Virus record (IMG/VR): IMGVR_UViG_3300008117_000292
Location: 1 to 33,154 of that record
Direction: 5' to 3' (one strand)
Source of the DNA: a virus
DNA length: 33,154 nt
In this document: piece by piece, positions 7,285 through 15,518 of the stretch
Position numbering within the stretch: position 1 is the first letter of the stretch
How the letters are laid out: the number at the start of each line of letters is the position of its first letter
Program-made: the position numbers and the translations under genes
Notes under the pieces: model-generated
Database searches by the model: none
Seen by the model: only the letters and a program-made list of their open reading frames with translations
What the model was told of the DNA's origin: nothing

Positions 7285-7929
7285 TTAAAGTTTTGACAAG
7301 AAATTTTCGAAGATTTTCAACGAAATTTCGTCAATTTGACGTTGCTTTGCATTCTTGATTTGATTATAATAAGCATTGACATCGATCTCTTTGACAACGC
7401 CATTATCCCAAACCCACTCTTTACCTTCCATAATACCTTGAACAAAAGCACCAGGTGCGGATGGATCCGCTACAATATCAGCCGCTGTGGCTAGATAATA
7501 GTCATCCTGAACCACATTGACACCATTCACTTCTTTAAGTGAACCCATGCCACGTGATGATACACCAAGAGTTGCGCCGCCTTCCATAAGGGACTTGGCG
7601 ATTTTACCCATTGGTGTTTCAAGAATTTTTGCCTTACCAATCCATTGGTTTCCTTCCTGTTTTAGATTGGTAATAAGATGCGATACGCGATCTAGGTTAA
7701 TTGATGGTGAATCAGGATGACCTAACTCGCCAAATGCGCGATTCTTAGAAACATATTCTTCGTTGTAACGATTGACTTCTTTTGCAAGAGTGTCAGTCTT
7801 ATACATACGACCGTTACGATTTTTCATTTCTGCAACGAGAAATGGACCTTGAATGTAAAGTGTCTTCACACCATTCTTTTCTTCGGTGATCATCTTTACT
7901 GATTCGATTGTTTCTGTGATTAGTTTCAT
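7285..7929 (-). CDS. 21: gp21 prohead maturation protease
   Basis: A 214-residue protein, the same length as T4 gp21. The expected catalytic elements are His71 in GELGHPD and the Ser pair 124-125 in LGVSSRGMGS, the herpesvirus-assemblin-like active site. VAEMKNRNGRMY near residue 32 is the typical N-terminal signature of this family. In the prohead core it cleaves scaffold (gp22), itself and the capsid N-terminus before DNA packaging. It starts one base after the previous gene's stop and is followed by the late promoter and gene 22, so its expression is coupled to the core genes. Confidence 0.95.
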   Translation of the reverse strand: MKLITETIESVKMITEEKNGVKTLYIQGPFLVAEMKNRNGRMYKTDTLAKEVNRYNEEYVSKNRAFGELGHPDSPSINLDRVSHLITNLKQEGNQWIGKAKILETPMGKIAKSLMEGGATLGVSSRGMGSLKEVNGVNVVQDDYYLATAADIVADPSAPGAFVQGIMEGKEWVWDNGVVKEIDVNAYYNQIKNAKQRQIDEISLKIFENFLSKL

Positions 7930-7930
7930 T

Positions 7931-8233
7931 TTATCTCAACCCCAGTGATGCGCGTTTTCTAAGTGAACGCTTTCTTTTAATAAGAGCGCGAGCCATCTTT
8001 GCTTTACGCTTAATTTTTGCACGTCGTGCTGCAAGTTTTCTTTTCATTCTTTCGCGCGGTGGAATGCGCACTAATTTACCACCACGAATAGTATAGCCAG
8101 GAACTGCTGATAGAACCTTGCGACGTTGGACTTTACCACCTCGTACACGCGCACGAACGAGTTTTTTACGACCCATGCGCTGCACGTTTGCTTCGGCGAT
8201 AATTTCTCTTACAATGTCAGAGACAAGACTCAT
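7931..8233 (-). CDS. small, very basic head-region protein
   Basis: A 100-residue protein of which roughly 40 percent is Arg or Lys, with almost no acidic residues after the first 15. The N-terminal helix (SLVSDIVREIIAEANV) is followed by KKLVRARVRGGKVQRRKVLS, a central VPGYTIRGGKLVRIPPRERM segment, and a C-terminal all-basic helix. The start overlaps the upstream gene as ATGA, and gene 21 follows after one base, so it belongs to the prohead-core operon. Proteins of this kind occur at this locus in other T4-like phages. I infer a DNA-binding or core-packing partner for the acidic scaffold; it could be a gp68 counterpart, but identity is not certain. Confidence 0.8.
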   Translation of the reverse strand: MSLVSDIVREIIAEANVQRMGRKKLVRARVRGGKVQRRKVLSAVPGYTIRGGKLVRIPPRERMKRKLAARRAKIKRKAKMARALIKRKRSLRKRASLGLR

Positions 8234-9321
8234 TTATCTCCTCCAATTTTAAATTGTACCTTACTTAATGCAAAGTGAGCCGCTTTTTCAAATCCTTTTG
8301 GAGTTGTGAGCATATCGGCAAACTTCTTTTTATTCTCATCATTCAATGCACCATGAACCATATGAATGGCTTTTGCTGCACCATGACTGACTTTAAGTTT
8401 TGAACCATCAGCAAACTTCATATGCTTTGCATGTGATGTAACGTTATCTTGTTGTGCATATGCTGCGACTTGTTCAAGACTTTCCATGACGTCACCAGAA
8501 ACTTCTACGCTATCGCCCATGTAACGACCTTGACCATATCCACGATCTGTTGGATCATACTCTGGTTGTTTTCTTGGTGGTGGATTTCTCTTTAGTAATT
8601 TTGCCTTTGCACGCGCTCTTCCAATACGAGTAAGGTTTGCGCGTTCAATGTCTTTTTGCCTTTCTTCTGGTTTGCCAACTGTTTCTTTACGAGCAATATC
8701 TCTAATTTTTGGAGATGGACGTTTCTCAAGATAACTCTTGAGTGTTTCATCTTTAAGTTCATTCACTGGCTCGACTTCTTCCATCTGTATGTTTGTGCCA
8801 GGAATAACTTCTCCTGGAGAGTTACCAGTGCCAGCATATGGGATTGTAATTACAAGACCGAGTTGCTTGTTATGATACATTGCAACTTTTTTGCCGTCAG
8901 GAAAAATGCGAATTCCTTTTCTTTGCAATACAATCATTACTGGCGGATTTTGTTCGTCTTTAAATCCAGCAATTGCTTCGGTGATTAATTCATCACCTTC
9001 AATCTCATTGTGCTGCATTAAATTTTTGCGCACTGCTTGAAATGCTTGTTGCGATCCAATAGCAGCACTTGAAGTTGCATCATAATATCTTGTCAAAACA
9101 TCGCGATGTTGTTTTGGCAATCTAGCAATATCACCAACTTCTGATTGGCGTCGCAATGCAATTTTCAAGCGTGGTAAATCGCTGGACTTCATTGCTCCAG
9201 AACGAACTAACGCAGAAATTCTTGCACTATCAAGTGCTGCTTGTTTCGTCTGCTGCGACTTCTGCTGATCCATCGCTGGATTCGCCTCCATCAACTTCGA
9301 CTTGATCTGTTTCAACTTCAT
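8230..9321 (-). CDS. prohead core-region protein, gp68-like N-terminal part
   Basis: A 363-residue protein between the gp67-like frame and gene 21. Residues about 30-100 (ARISALVRSGAMKSSDLPRL...PKQHRDVLTRYYDAT) follow a pattern common in phage head-core proteins at this locus. The middle holds a beta-rich segment (PPVMIVLQRKGIRIFPDGKK). Around residues 188-195 is ELKDETLKSYLEK, a short helix motif recurrent in phage virion proteins, followed by basic sequence. The first ATG at 9321 lies inside the gp67-like frame and has no good ribosome site. The ATG at 9273 has a GGAGG 11 bases upstream and may be the true start. Probably a minor head or core component; no enzymatic motif was found. Confidence 0.75.
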   Translation of the reverse strand: MKLKQIKSKLMEANPAMDQQKSQQTKQAALDSARISALVRSGAMKSSDLPRLKIALRRQSEVGDIARLPKQHRDVLTRYYDATSSAAIGSQQAFQAVRKNLMQHNEIEGDELITEAIAGFKDEQNPPVMIVLQRKGIRIFPDGKKVAMYHNKQLGLVITIPYAGTGNSPGEVIPGTNIQMEEVEPVNELKDETLKSYLEKRPSPKIRDIARKETVGKPEERQKDIERANLTRIGRARAKAKLLKRNPPPRKQPEYDPTDRGYGQGRYMGDSVEVSGDVMESLEQVAAYAQQDNVTSHAKHMKFADGSKLKVSHGAAKAIHMVHGALNDENKKKFADMLTTPKGFEKAAHFALSKVQFKIGGDK

Positions 9322-9413
9322 TTGTTTCTACTTCTGGTGTGATTAAAGAAGAGGCAATTTCTACCTTCTTAACTTCAAGGGCATCAGTAACTTTATTAGC
9401 TATTATTCTCCAT
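9230..9413 (-). pseudogene. gp67-like prohead core protein, frame disturbed near start
   Basis: Between gene 20 and the 363-residue gene, a minus-strand frame reads IIANKVTDALEVKKVEIASS from base 9406, then a strongly acidic tail (PEVETNEVETDQVEVDGGE...) ending at a TGA at 9230. A small acidic protein following the portal gene is what T4 gp67 is, and the first helix looks like other small phage core proteins. No normal start codon exists in this frame, which has a stop just upstream. An ATG at 9413 (ATG GAG AAT) sits in the wrong frame and stops after five codons. A one-base deletion or two-base insertion near 9407 would join them as M-E-(N)-I-I-A-N-K-V. The tail overlaps the start of the next gene in another frame. 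Confidence 0.55.
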
Positions 9414-9416
9414 TAC

Positions 9417-11057
9417 TTATTTAACTTGCGAGCTGAATGCTTGATCTAAACTTGAAGATTGTTGTGGTTGCCCTTGTGGAGCACCTTGCATTGCAGCCAT
9501 GGCTGCATTTTGAGCAACTGCAGCATTCTGCGCTGAAACTGAGAGGCTTCCAAGACCCATTGCATCAGCAGCTGCCTTTTCTTCTTCAAGTTCATTATCC
9601 ATACGCTCAATGCCTTCTTCATCAAAGTGAAGGACATGTTTCTTAACCCATGCACGAGAGAAATATGTTCCAACATATGGATCAACAAGATTCATAAGTT
9701 GTAGTCTTGCAGTCATGAGTTCAGATTCTTTAAGTTCTGAGAAATTATTATCTTTAAGGAAGTCATAATGAATCTTTTCCTTCAAAACTTCCCATTCATC
9801 AATTGAACAAATACCTTTAAGTGCTAGCTGACGCTTCATCAGTTCGTCAAATAGCACTGTAAACTTTGAACGCACACGCTCAATAAACTTGTTAAACTTT
9901 AATTCGTCACGTGTGATTTCTGATGTACGACCAAGAGTAAATCCTGTCGATGATTCAAGGCGAGAAATTGGAACGTTCAATGACTTATATAATTTTTGTT
10001 CAAAATACTTAACGTCAGACAACTCCCCAAGATTTTGACCTGCTGGGAGAGTTGTGATTTCTGTTGACTTACCCTCACCACGACGCGGAATCCAGAAGTC
10101 TTCCATCATTGACATAAACTTACGATCGTCTTTGACTTCACCAGTAGAACTATCGTAGACAACTTTGTTTCTAAACTTGGTCATAATGTCACGAAGATAT
10201 TGCTCTGCTTTGACCTTCGGCATATTACCAACGTCAATATAGAACACACGACGTTCTGGTGCACGACTTAAACGATAGATGACAACAGCGTCCTCAACCA
10301 TTCGGAGCTGGTTGAGGGGCTTTATTGCCTTGTGAAGGTAGGACAAAACCATTTGACGTTTTGCGTCAAGTAAACCTGAATTGACATTAATAATTGCATC
10401 AGGAGCAATCTTAACAGCATTATCACTTACAGAAGTGACAATAGATTGACCTTGTTGTGATGCTTTGTCGTTGAAGATATAAAATTCTTCTACTCCAGTC
10501 ACAACTTCAATTTTTGTTCTTGGATCTTTTTTCTTAATGATCGTTCGAACTTTTTTAATCTTTCTTGGATCAATATAAACTAATTCTTGAATGCCAAGTT
10601 TTGGTTGCTTTTCATCAATCAAAACTTGATAAAATAACCGACCGTCAATATACCAATTACGAAATATTTCTGCGCCATAGTTTGAAAAGTCCATCATACG
10701 AAGAACGTTCTCAAATTCGTCGCGGATCATATTCTTAATTTTTTCTGGTTGCTCTAGGTCATCTAGAATAATAGAAACAGACTTACCAGTAACATCGTGT
10801 ACAATCGTCTCATTGACAATTTCATCTACTGCAGCTTCAAGTTCTGGCTGCATTGCCATCTCGCGATAACGAGTGACTAAATCATTTTCGTTTTTAAAAC
10901 TGGCTTCGAGATCTAGATAAGTTCCGAAATAACCACCAGCAGTTACGGCAATTGCACCGTCATCTGCAACAGGTGCACTAATCTGTGCCTGAAGTTGCTG
11001 AGGAGCGTCTTCAGGTTGTTTTCGAACGATTTGAAATCCAAATAGATTAATTGCCAT
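9417..11057 (-). CDS. 20: gp20 portal protein
   Basis: A 546-residue protein, close to T4 gp20 (524). It begins MAINLFGFQIVRK, and the typical segments are present: YREMAMQPELEAAVDEIVNE near residue 64, LVYIDPRKIKKVR, the RLSRAPERRVFYIDVGNMPK region near residue 263, DFWIPRRGEGKSTEITTLPAG, and RLESSTGFTLGRTSEITRDE. The C-terminus is Gln- and Ala-rich. The portal forms the dodecameric channel at one head vertex, starts prohead assembly and is the dock for the terminase and neck. A GGAG ribosome site lies seven bases before the ATG. A terminator for gene 19 lies directly upstream, so the promoter reading gene 20 is either read-through or not recognisable. Confidence 0.97.
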   Translation of the reverse strand: MAINLFGFQIVRKQPEDAPQQLQAQISAPVADDGAIAVTAGGYFGTYLDLEASFKNENDLVTRYREMAMQPELEAAVDEIVNETIVHDVTGKSVSIILDDLEQPEKIKNMIRDEFENVLRMMDFSNYGAEIFRNWYIDGRLFYQVLIDEKQPKLGIQELVYIDPRKIKKVRTIIKKKDPRTKIEVVTGVEEFYIFNDKASQQGQSIVTSVSDNAVKIAPDAIINVNSGLLDAKRQMVLSYLHKAIKPLNQLRMVEDAVVIYRLSRAPERRVFYIDVGNMPKVKAEQYLRDIMTKFRNKVVYDSSTGEVKDDRKFMSMMEDFWIPRRGEGKSTEITTLPAGQNLGELSDVKYFEQKLYKSLNVPISRLESSTGFTLGRTSEITRDELKFNKFIERVRSKFTVLFDELMKRQLALKGICSIDEWEVLKEKIHYDFLKDNNFSELKESELMTARLQLMNLVDPYVGTYFSRAWVKKHVLHFDEEGIERMDNELEEEKAAADAMGLGSLSVSAQNAAVAQNAAMAAMQGAPQGQPQQSSSLDQAFSSQVK

Positions 11058-11069
11058 ATATTACTCCAT

Positions 11070-11098
11070 AATAAAGAAGGGGGAGGCATTCCTCCCCC
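11070..11098 (-). terminator. rho-independent terminator after gene 19
   Basis: On the minus strand the 8-bp stem GGGGGAGG/CCTCCCCC (11098-11091 with 11086-11079) has a four-base loop and is followed by a T-rich tract (TTCTTTATT). It starts 12 bases after the gene 19 stop and closely resembles the terminator after gene 23. Confidence 0.9.
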
Positions 11099-11110
11099 AC
11101 TCAAGTGGCA

Positions 11111-11698
11111 TTAAGCGCCAGTTAGAGATTCAATTGGTGATCTCAATGAAGAGACGCCACCACGATCAATTGATTCCCAATACTGATAAGCAAAGTTAAC
11201 AGTATATTCTTCAATTGTGTCGTTTGAACCCCAGTCTAGGTCGATCTGAGCAATATCTGTTGGGAACATACCAACAAACTTGTACTTCTTTAATTGACGA
11301 CCATCTTTTGAGAATTGGATAACCTCAGCATCAACACCATATGACTGCGATGTTCTTGCGCGTGTTGAACGTAGATTTGTGACATTGTCGTTAATGCCGC
11401 GAACCCATGATTCCATTGCGTTACGAATCAAGAAATCTTCATCATTGATAACTGTTACTGACCAATCAGCAAAAGTACGATTGCCAGCAACCTTCACTTC
11501 GCGACCGAAGTAAGGAACTGTCACCATACCGACTGTTGATCCTGGAAGAGCAGCAGTCTTAACCATGAAAGATGACTTTGCCGAAGCAGCTGCACCAAGT
11601 GATGCATAGTTCGGGAAAGTTAGTCGTACTTCAAACAGATTAGGACGTGCGCCATCACCAGTTAGTGAGGTACGAAATTGATTTACATTAAAAGCCAT
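11111..11698 (-). CDS. 19: gp19 tail tube protein
   Basis: A 195-residue protein; T4 gp19 is 163. It starts MAFNVNQFRTSLTGDGARPN and continues with FEVRLTFP, VKTAALPGSTVGMVTVPYFGR, FADWSVTVINDEDFLIRNAM and a C-terminal EYTVNFAYQYWE, the usual tube-subunit layout. Hexamers of this protein stack to form the inner tube through which DNA passes. It follows gene 18 after a 32-base gap with an AATAAATA late-promoter-like motif and an AGGAG ribosome site, and it is closed by a strong terminator. Sheath and tube are therefore separately controllable, as suits an abundant structural protein. Confidence 0.95.
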   Translation of the reverse strand: MAFNVNQFRTSLTGDGARPNLFEVRLTFPNYASLGAAASAKSSFMVKTAALPGSTVGMVTVPYFGREVKVAGNRTFADWSVTVINDEDFLIRNAMESWVRGINDNVTNLRSTRARTSQSYGVDAEVIQFSKDGRQLKKYKFVGMFPTDIAQIDLDWGSNDTIEEYTVNFAYQYWESIDRGGVSSLRSPIESLTGA

Positions 11699-11724
11699 TT
11701 TATTCTCCTGACTTTATCCTAGTC

Positions 11725-11732
11725 TATTTATT
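11725..11732 (-). promoter_or_regulatory. late promoter AATAAATA, upstream of gene 19
   Basis: Minus-strand AATAAATA overlaps the TAA stop of gene 18 and ends 26 bases before the gene 19 ATG, the same spacing as the clear TATAAATA sites at genes 22 and 32735. Confidence 0.6.
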
Positions 11733-13428
11733 AGAAGCGACCAACGATTTCGTCGAAGGCAACACCAGTGCGAACAGCAACAAAGTTCAACTGGATAAAG
11801 TTGATACTACGTGCTGGCTTGATGTAAATGTCGCCAATAAATTCGTTACGATCGATAACTTCTGGAGTATTGTTTGTTTCATCGCAAACAACACGGAAAT
11901 CATAGATACCGCGACGACCTTGTACCGTTCTGAGGAATGGTTCGACAAGATTTACGAAAGTTGCTCTCGTAAACTCATCATTGAACTCGAATAGGCTTGC
12001 GCGTGCAGCGCGAGCAATTGCTTTCTCAAGAACGATAAACAAGCGACGAACATTGATACGATCAAATGCGCTTGGGCGAGCAAGTAAAGTCTTGTCACCA
12101 AACAGAACAACACCCTCACCTGGGAACGACACGATTGGGTTCACACCCTTCTTGTATAGTTCGTCACGATTTGCTTGGCTTGGATTATAAGCCAACTTGA
12201 TGACGTTCTTCAATTGACCGCGATTGAAACCAGCTGGTGAGAACCATGGGTCACGATCTTGATCGGTGCGAGCACAGAGACCTGCGGTATCACCATTACA
12301 TGGAACCCAACGGTAGGTATCGTTGTACTTATCGTACTGATACTTCCAGTTGCTATCCATCACAGCATATGAAGATGATGGTAGTGCATTGCGATAATTT
12401 GTCGTTGAGGTTACTGGATCAGCCGTGTTAACGTTTGCATATGTTGGTGAAAGGAACACAACACAATCGCGTCGTGCTTCTGCAATATCGATTGCCTTTT
12501 CAGCAACGGCTTCACCACCACCACCAACCATGATTAGAGAGATATCAACGTTTTCTGTTGAGCGGAATTGCTCATAAGCAGTTAGAACATTGCCTTCTGT
12601 TACGCTACCATCTGTACCACGTTGGAACGAAATTGTTAGATTCTCGCCCTCAAATGCGTGGTTTGAATTAGCTGCAACACCCCATGTATCGTTATTTTGA
12701 CCAAGAACATAAACATAGCGTGAAGCACGATAGATAACATCGCGATAGTATAGGCTATTTCCTGATTCGTCTTTAGCGTTTGTTGCTTTTGAAACATTTG
12801 CAAAACGCTCAACGACGGTGTTTGGTGTTCCTGAGAACAAACCATCTTCGTCGATAATTGCAATATGCATTTCGTCATTTGCAAGAGCATTGTGATTTGC
12901 AGCAACCCAAGTTGATGTGCCAGGAGGACCATCGAAGAATGATCCATATGGCGTCAACGTTGCATTAGCAAATACTGATGCGTTTGAATTTGCAATAATC
13001 GCAACTTTGAGAGAGTTACCACGAGCACCAGGATAACGTGCAGCAAATGCGATATCAGAATTTGAACCAAGATGGAAAGAACTGAAGTAGTTATCTTCAC
13101 TCTTCACCTTGACGTTTGATGCGCAAGTTGCTGGATCAACGTTGAGAGCAACAGCTGAATTTTGCGTTGCAGCTCCTGCGCGCGACACAAACATATTGTT
13201 GCTATAGGAAAGAAAGTTTGCAGCAGTAAAGAATGGTAGGAATGTGTTGGCGTCTGGTTTGCCATACACAGCTACAAGTTCATCTTCTGATGCGACTTGA
13301 CGTAATACGTCGACTGGACCCCACTGAAACGCGCCTGCAATTGCGCCAGTGGATGTTGAAACTGCTGGGACAACTGTTGTTGCATCAATTTCGGATACAT
13401 TCACGCCTGGTGATACTAGAAAAGCCAT
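11731..13428 (-). CDS. 18: gp18 contractile tail sheath protein
   Basis: A 565-residue sheath protein. The N-terminus MAFLVSPGVNVSEIDATTVV and the following TGAIAGAFQWGPV are characteristic of T4-type sheath proteins. The C-terminal third carries the conserved FNRGQLKNVIKLAYNPSQ, VLFGDKTL, FDRINVRRLFIVLEKAI and DGI/IYIKPARSINFI elements. The subunits form the contractile outer tail. T4 gp18 is 659 residues, so a surface insertion domain is probably smaller here. An AGGAG ribosome site lies before the ATG, and a CTAAATA motif lies 40 bases upstream in the gap after gene 17. Gene order 17-18-19-20 is identical to T4. Confidence 0.97.
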   Translation of the reverse strand: MAFLVSPGVNVSEIDATTVVPAVSTSTGAIAGAFQWGPVDVLRQVASEDELVAVYGKPDANTFLPFFTAANFLSYSNNMFVSRAGAATQNSAVALNVDPATCASNVKVKSEDNYFSSFHLGSNSDIAFAARYPGARGNSLKVAIIANSNASVFANATLTPYGSFFDGPPGTSTWVAANHNALANDEMHIAIIDEDGLFSGTPNTVVERFANVSKATNAKDESGNSLYYRDVIYRASRYVYVLGQNNDTWGVAANSNHAFEGENLTISFQRGTDGSVTEGNVLTAYEQFRSTENVDISLIMVGGGGEAVAEKAIDIAEARRDCVVFLSPTYANVNTADPVTSTTNYRNALPSSSYAVMDSNWKYQYDKYNDTYRWVPCNGDTAGLCARTDQDRDPWFSPAGFNRGQLKNVIKLAYNPSQANRDELYKKGVNPIVSFPGEGVVLFGDKTLLARPSAFDRINVRRLFIVLEKAIARAARASLFEFNDEFTRATFVNLVEPFLRTVQGRRGIYDFRVVCDETNNTPEVIDRNEFIGDIYIKPARSINFIQLNFVAVRTGVAFDEIVGRF

Positions 13429-13468
13429 GTTTTTGCTCCTATAAATGGAGATTAAGAAATCTACCGTT

Positions 13469-13475
13469 TATTTAG
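13469..13475 (-). promoter_or_regulatory. late-promoter-like CTAAATA in a hairpin loop, gene 18
   Basis: Minus-strand CTAAATA lies in the 64-base gap between genes 17 and 18, 40 bases before the gene 18 ATG. It occupies the loop of an inverted repeat, CCGTTT/AAACGG (13464-13469 with 13478-13483). Confidence 0.55.
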
Positions 13476-13492
13476 TAAAACGGGGTTTTTGA

Positions 13493-15121
13493 CTAATAGG
13501 GTTTCCAAACAGCACCATCTTCAATAAAAGCACCGTCATTATGATCAACATCTATATGTCCACCTAAAAAAGTCGGAAGTTGTTCTTCTTCAATCTGTCT
13601 CATCTGCTCTTGGTGCAGTTTTGCTTTGATATCGACGTTCGTAAGTTCAGCAAAGAATTGCTGGTTTGTCATCCATGAGAATAATACCAAAGTCATAACG
13701 AGATCGTCGTGTGATCCTTCTTCAGCTTCGTAACTCGATCCTCTTGCAATAAATGTTGAGAGTTCTGAGATGGTTTCGAAATCTTGAACTATAAGTTTTT
13801 GTCCTTCGATTAAATTTTTAAGCAAAGAACATCCTAATCGCTTAACGGATTTTGTGGTGCGTATGCCTCGATAAGATTTATTCCCATAACCCCATGTAAG
13901 AGCAATCTTACCCTTTAGGTCAACGGTTGAAAGGATGTTTTCATACTCGTAATCTTCGAATAAAGAATCCACAATCTGCTGACCATTATCGTTTATTTCA
14001 ACAAGAACGTAGGCTTGATTATAATAGTCAGCAACTCTTTTAATTATAGACGGATATACCAAAGGACTTATGTTATTATCTTTATAGGTACAAACCTGTC
14101 GATATGGAAGAGAGGTTACATCAATCACACTAAATGCCGAATAGTCCAAACCTTTTCCGCGAGATGTATCGACGACTACTGCGTAAGTGTGTTCTGGTAT
14201 TGGTGCTTGATATACCTTAATTCCATTTTCGGATAGATGCATCGGTTTGACGAAAGCAAGTGATTTGAGCGCAGCTGCAGAAAGTAAAGTTCCCGCAGAA
14301 CCCATAAACTCACATTCCATTTCCTGAAGAAACTTTTGTTCTCCAAGAACGCGACGCTGTTCGTCTGCCCATTGTTGACTCCTTCCTGGCACTTGACGCC
14401 AGTTAGCCTCAACATGCGTGAATCCGTTTAATCCTTCTACTGCTTCAGTCCACATTTTATAAAAGTGATTCATTCCATTTGGTGTTGACGACATAAGAAT
14501 CTTAGATGTTTCACCAGAAGAAATCGTTGGATAAACAGATGTAAAAAAGTCTTCAGCAATGTTGCTTGGTACGAACGCAAACTCGTCAAGATATAAAAGC
14601 GAGATAGAGAAACCACGGATCGCACTTGATGCAGTAGAGTTAGCAAGCACACGGCATCCGTTTTCTAATTCAATGTCACCCTTGTTCCATACCTTAACGC
14701 CCTGTTGAATCCACATTGGCAATGCTTCGTATGCCAATTTAATTCGAGCAAGAATTTCTCTAGAGGTGCTGGCTTTGTTTGCAAGAATCGCGACTGTTTT
14801 GTCTTGATTGAAAAGAATATACCATAGAATGTAACCAACAATGATCGTGGTCTTACCAACCTGACGACCAGCCTTTACGATTACACGACGATTATTATTA
14901 ATGTCGTTGACAACTTCTTTTTGAAACGGATATAATGAGATCTGCACAAAACCTTTGTCAAGCGTGATAATCTTAACATAGTTTTCGATAAAATATTCTG
15001 GATGCTCTGAGCATTTGATAAACTCACGGATTTGATCTTCCGTGAGACTCATTTGCATATTCACTCGCTTTAACTTGGGATTACCAAGATAATGTTTGAG
15101 TTTAGCTGTTATTTGATTCAT
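13493..15121 (-). CDS. 17: gp17 large terminase (packaging ATPase-nuclease)
   Basis: A 542-residue terminase. ATPase part: Walker A KAGRQVGKTT (residues 83-92) and Walker B LLYLDE (175-180), followed by SSTPNGMNHF, the coupling motif region. Nuclease part: Asp318 in VVVDTSRGKG, Glu375 in VEINDNG and Asp472-473 in SHDDL, the three acidic positions of the RNase H-like fold. The protein docks on the portal, pumps DNA into the head and cuts the concatemer. T4 gp17 is 610 residues. It overlaps gene 16 by 20 bases and has only a weak ribosome site, consistent with translational coupling to the small subunit. Confidence 0.98.
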   Translation of the reverse strand: MNQITAKLKHYLGNPKLKRVNMQMSLTEDQIREFIKCSEHPEYFIENYVKIITLDKGFVQISLYPFQKEVVNDINNNRRVIVKAGRQVGKTTIIVGYILWYILFNQDKTVAILANKASTSREILARIKLAYEALPMWIQQGVKVWNKGDIELENGCRVLANSTASSAIRGFSISLLYLDEFAFVPSNIAEDFFTSVYPTISSGETSKILMSSTPNGMNHFYKMWTEAVEGLNGFTHVEANWRQVPGRSQQWADEQRRVLGEQKFLQEMECEFMGSAGTLLSAAALKSLAFVKPMHLSENGIKVYQAPIPEHTYAVVVDTSRGKGLDYSAFSVIDVTSLPYRQVCTYKDNNISPLVYPSIIKRVADYYNQAYVLVEINDNGQQIVDSLFEDYEYENILSTVDLKGKIALTWGYGNKSYRGIRTTKSVKRLGCSLLKNLIEGQKLIVQDFETISELSTFIARGSSYEAEEGSHDDLVMTLVLFSWMTNQQFFAELTNVDIKAKLHQEQMRQIEEEQLPTFLGGHIDVDHNDGAFIEDGAVWKPY

Positions 15122-15518
15122 TCTTTAGTTGCTTCAATAGTTCAGCAGTGCTTCCTACGAATACTGCTTTGTCAACATTAATATTAGTTGGTGCTGCTTG
15201 TTCGTGTTTAGGTTGCAATTCTTTTTGTTGCTTTTGAAGAATCATAAGTTTCTCTGTGACGTCAGAGAGATTTTTAATCATGTTGGCAGCAACTTCATAT
15301 GCGCGTGGATGCTGTGATTCTTTTGCAACTTCTAAAATGCCGTCAAGTGCTTCGTTACCTTTCTCAATTAGATTATAATAGTTTGCGCGAGAATAATCCG
15401 CGTCTGGATTTTCAGCATTATCTTGATGAATTGTAATTGGTTTATCACTGTTATCTTTTACAACAGGGATATAATCAGTGTTCAGAATATCTGCCAATTT
15501 TGAATCAGTTTCACTCAT
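15102..15518 (-). CDS. 16: gp16 small terminase subunit
   Basis: A 138-residue protein directly before gene 17. The central helical region (YSRANYYNLIEKGNEALDGI through PRAYEVAANMIKNLSDVTEK) is typical of T4-like small terminase proteins, with flexible ends. It recognises DNA and stimulates the large subunit's ATPase. T4 gp16 is 164 residues. It overlaps the stop of the preceding LamG-like gene by 4 bases, showing that the adhesin genes are inserted into, and transcribed with, the packaging operon. Confidence 0.9.
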   Translation of the reverse strand: MSETDSKLADILNTDYIPVVKDNSDKPITIHQDNAENPDADYSRANYYNLIEKGNEALDGILEVAKESQHPRAYEVAANMIKNLSDVTEKLMILQKQQKELQPKHEQAAPTNINVDKAVFVGSTAELLKQLKNESNNS

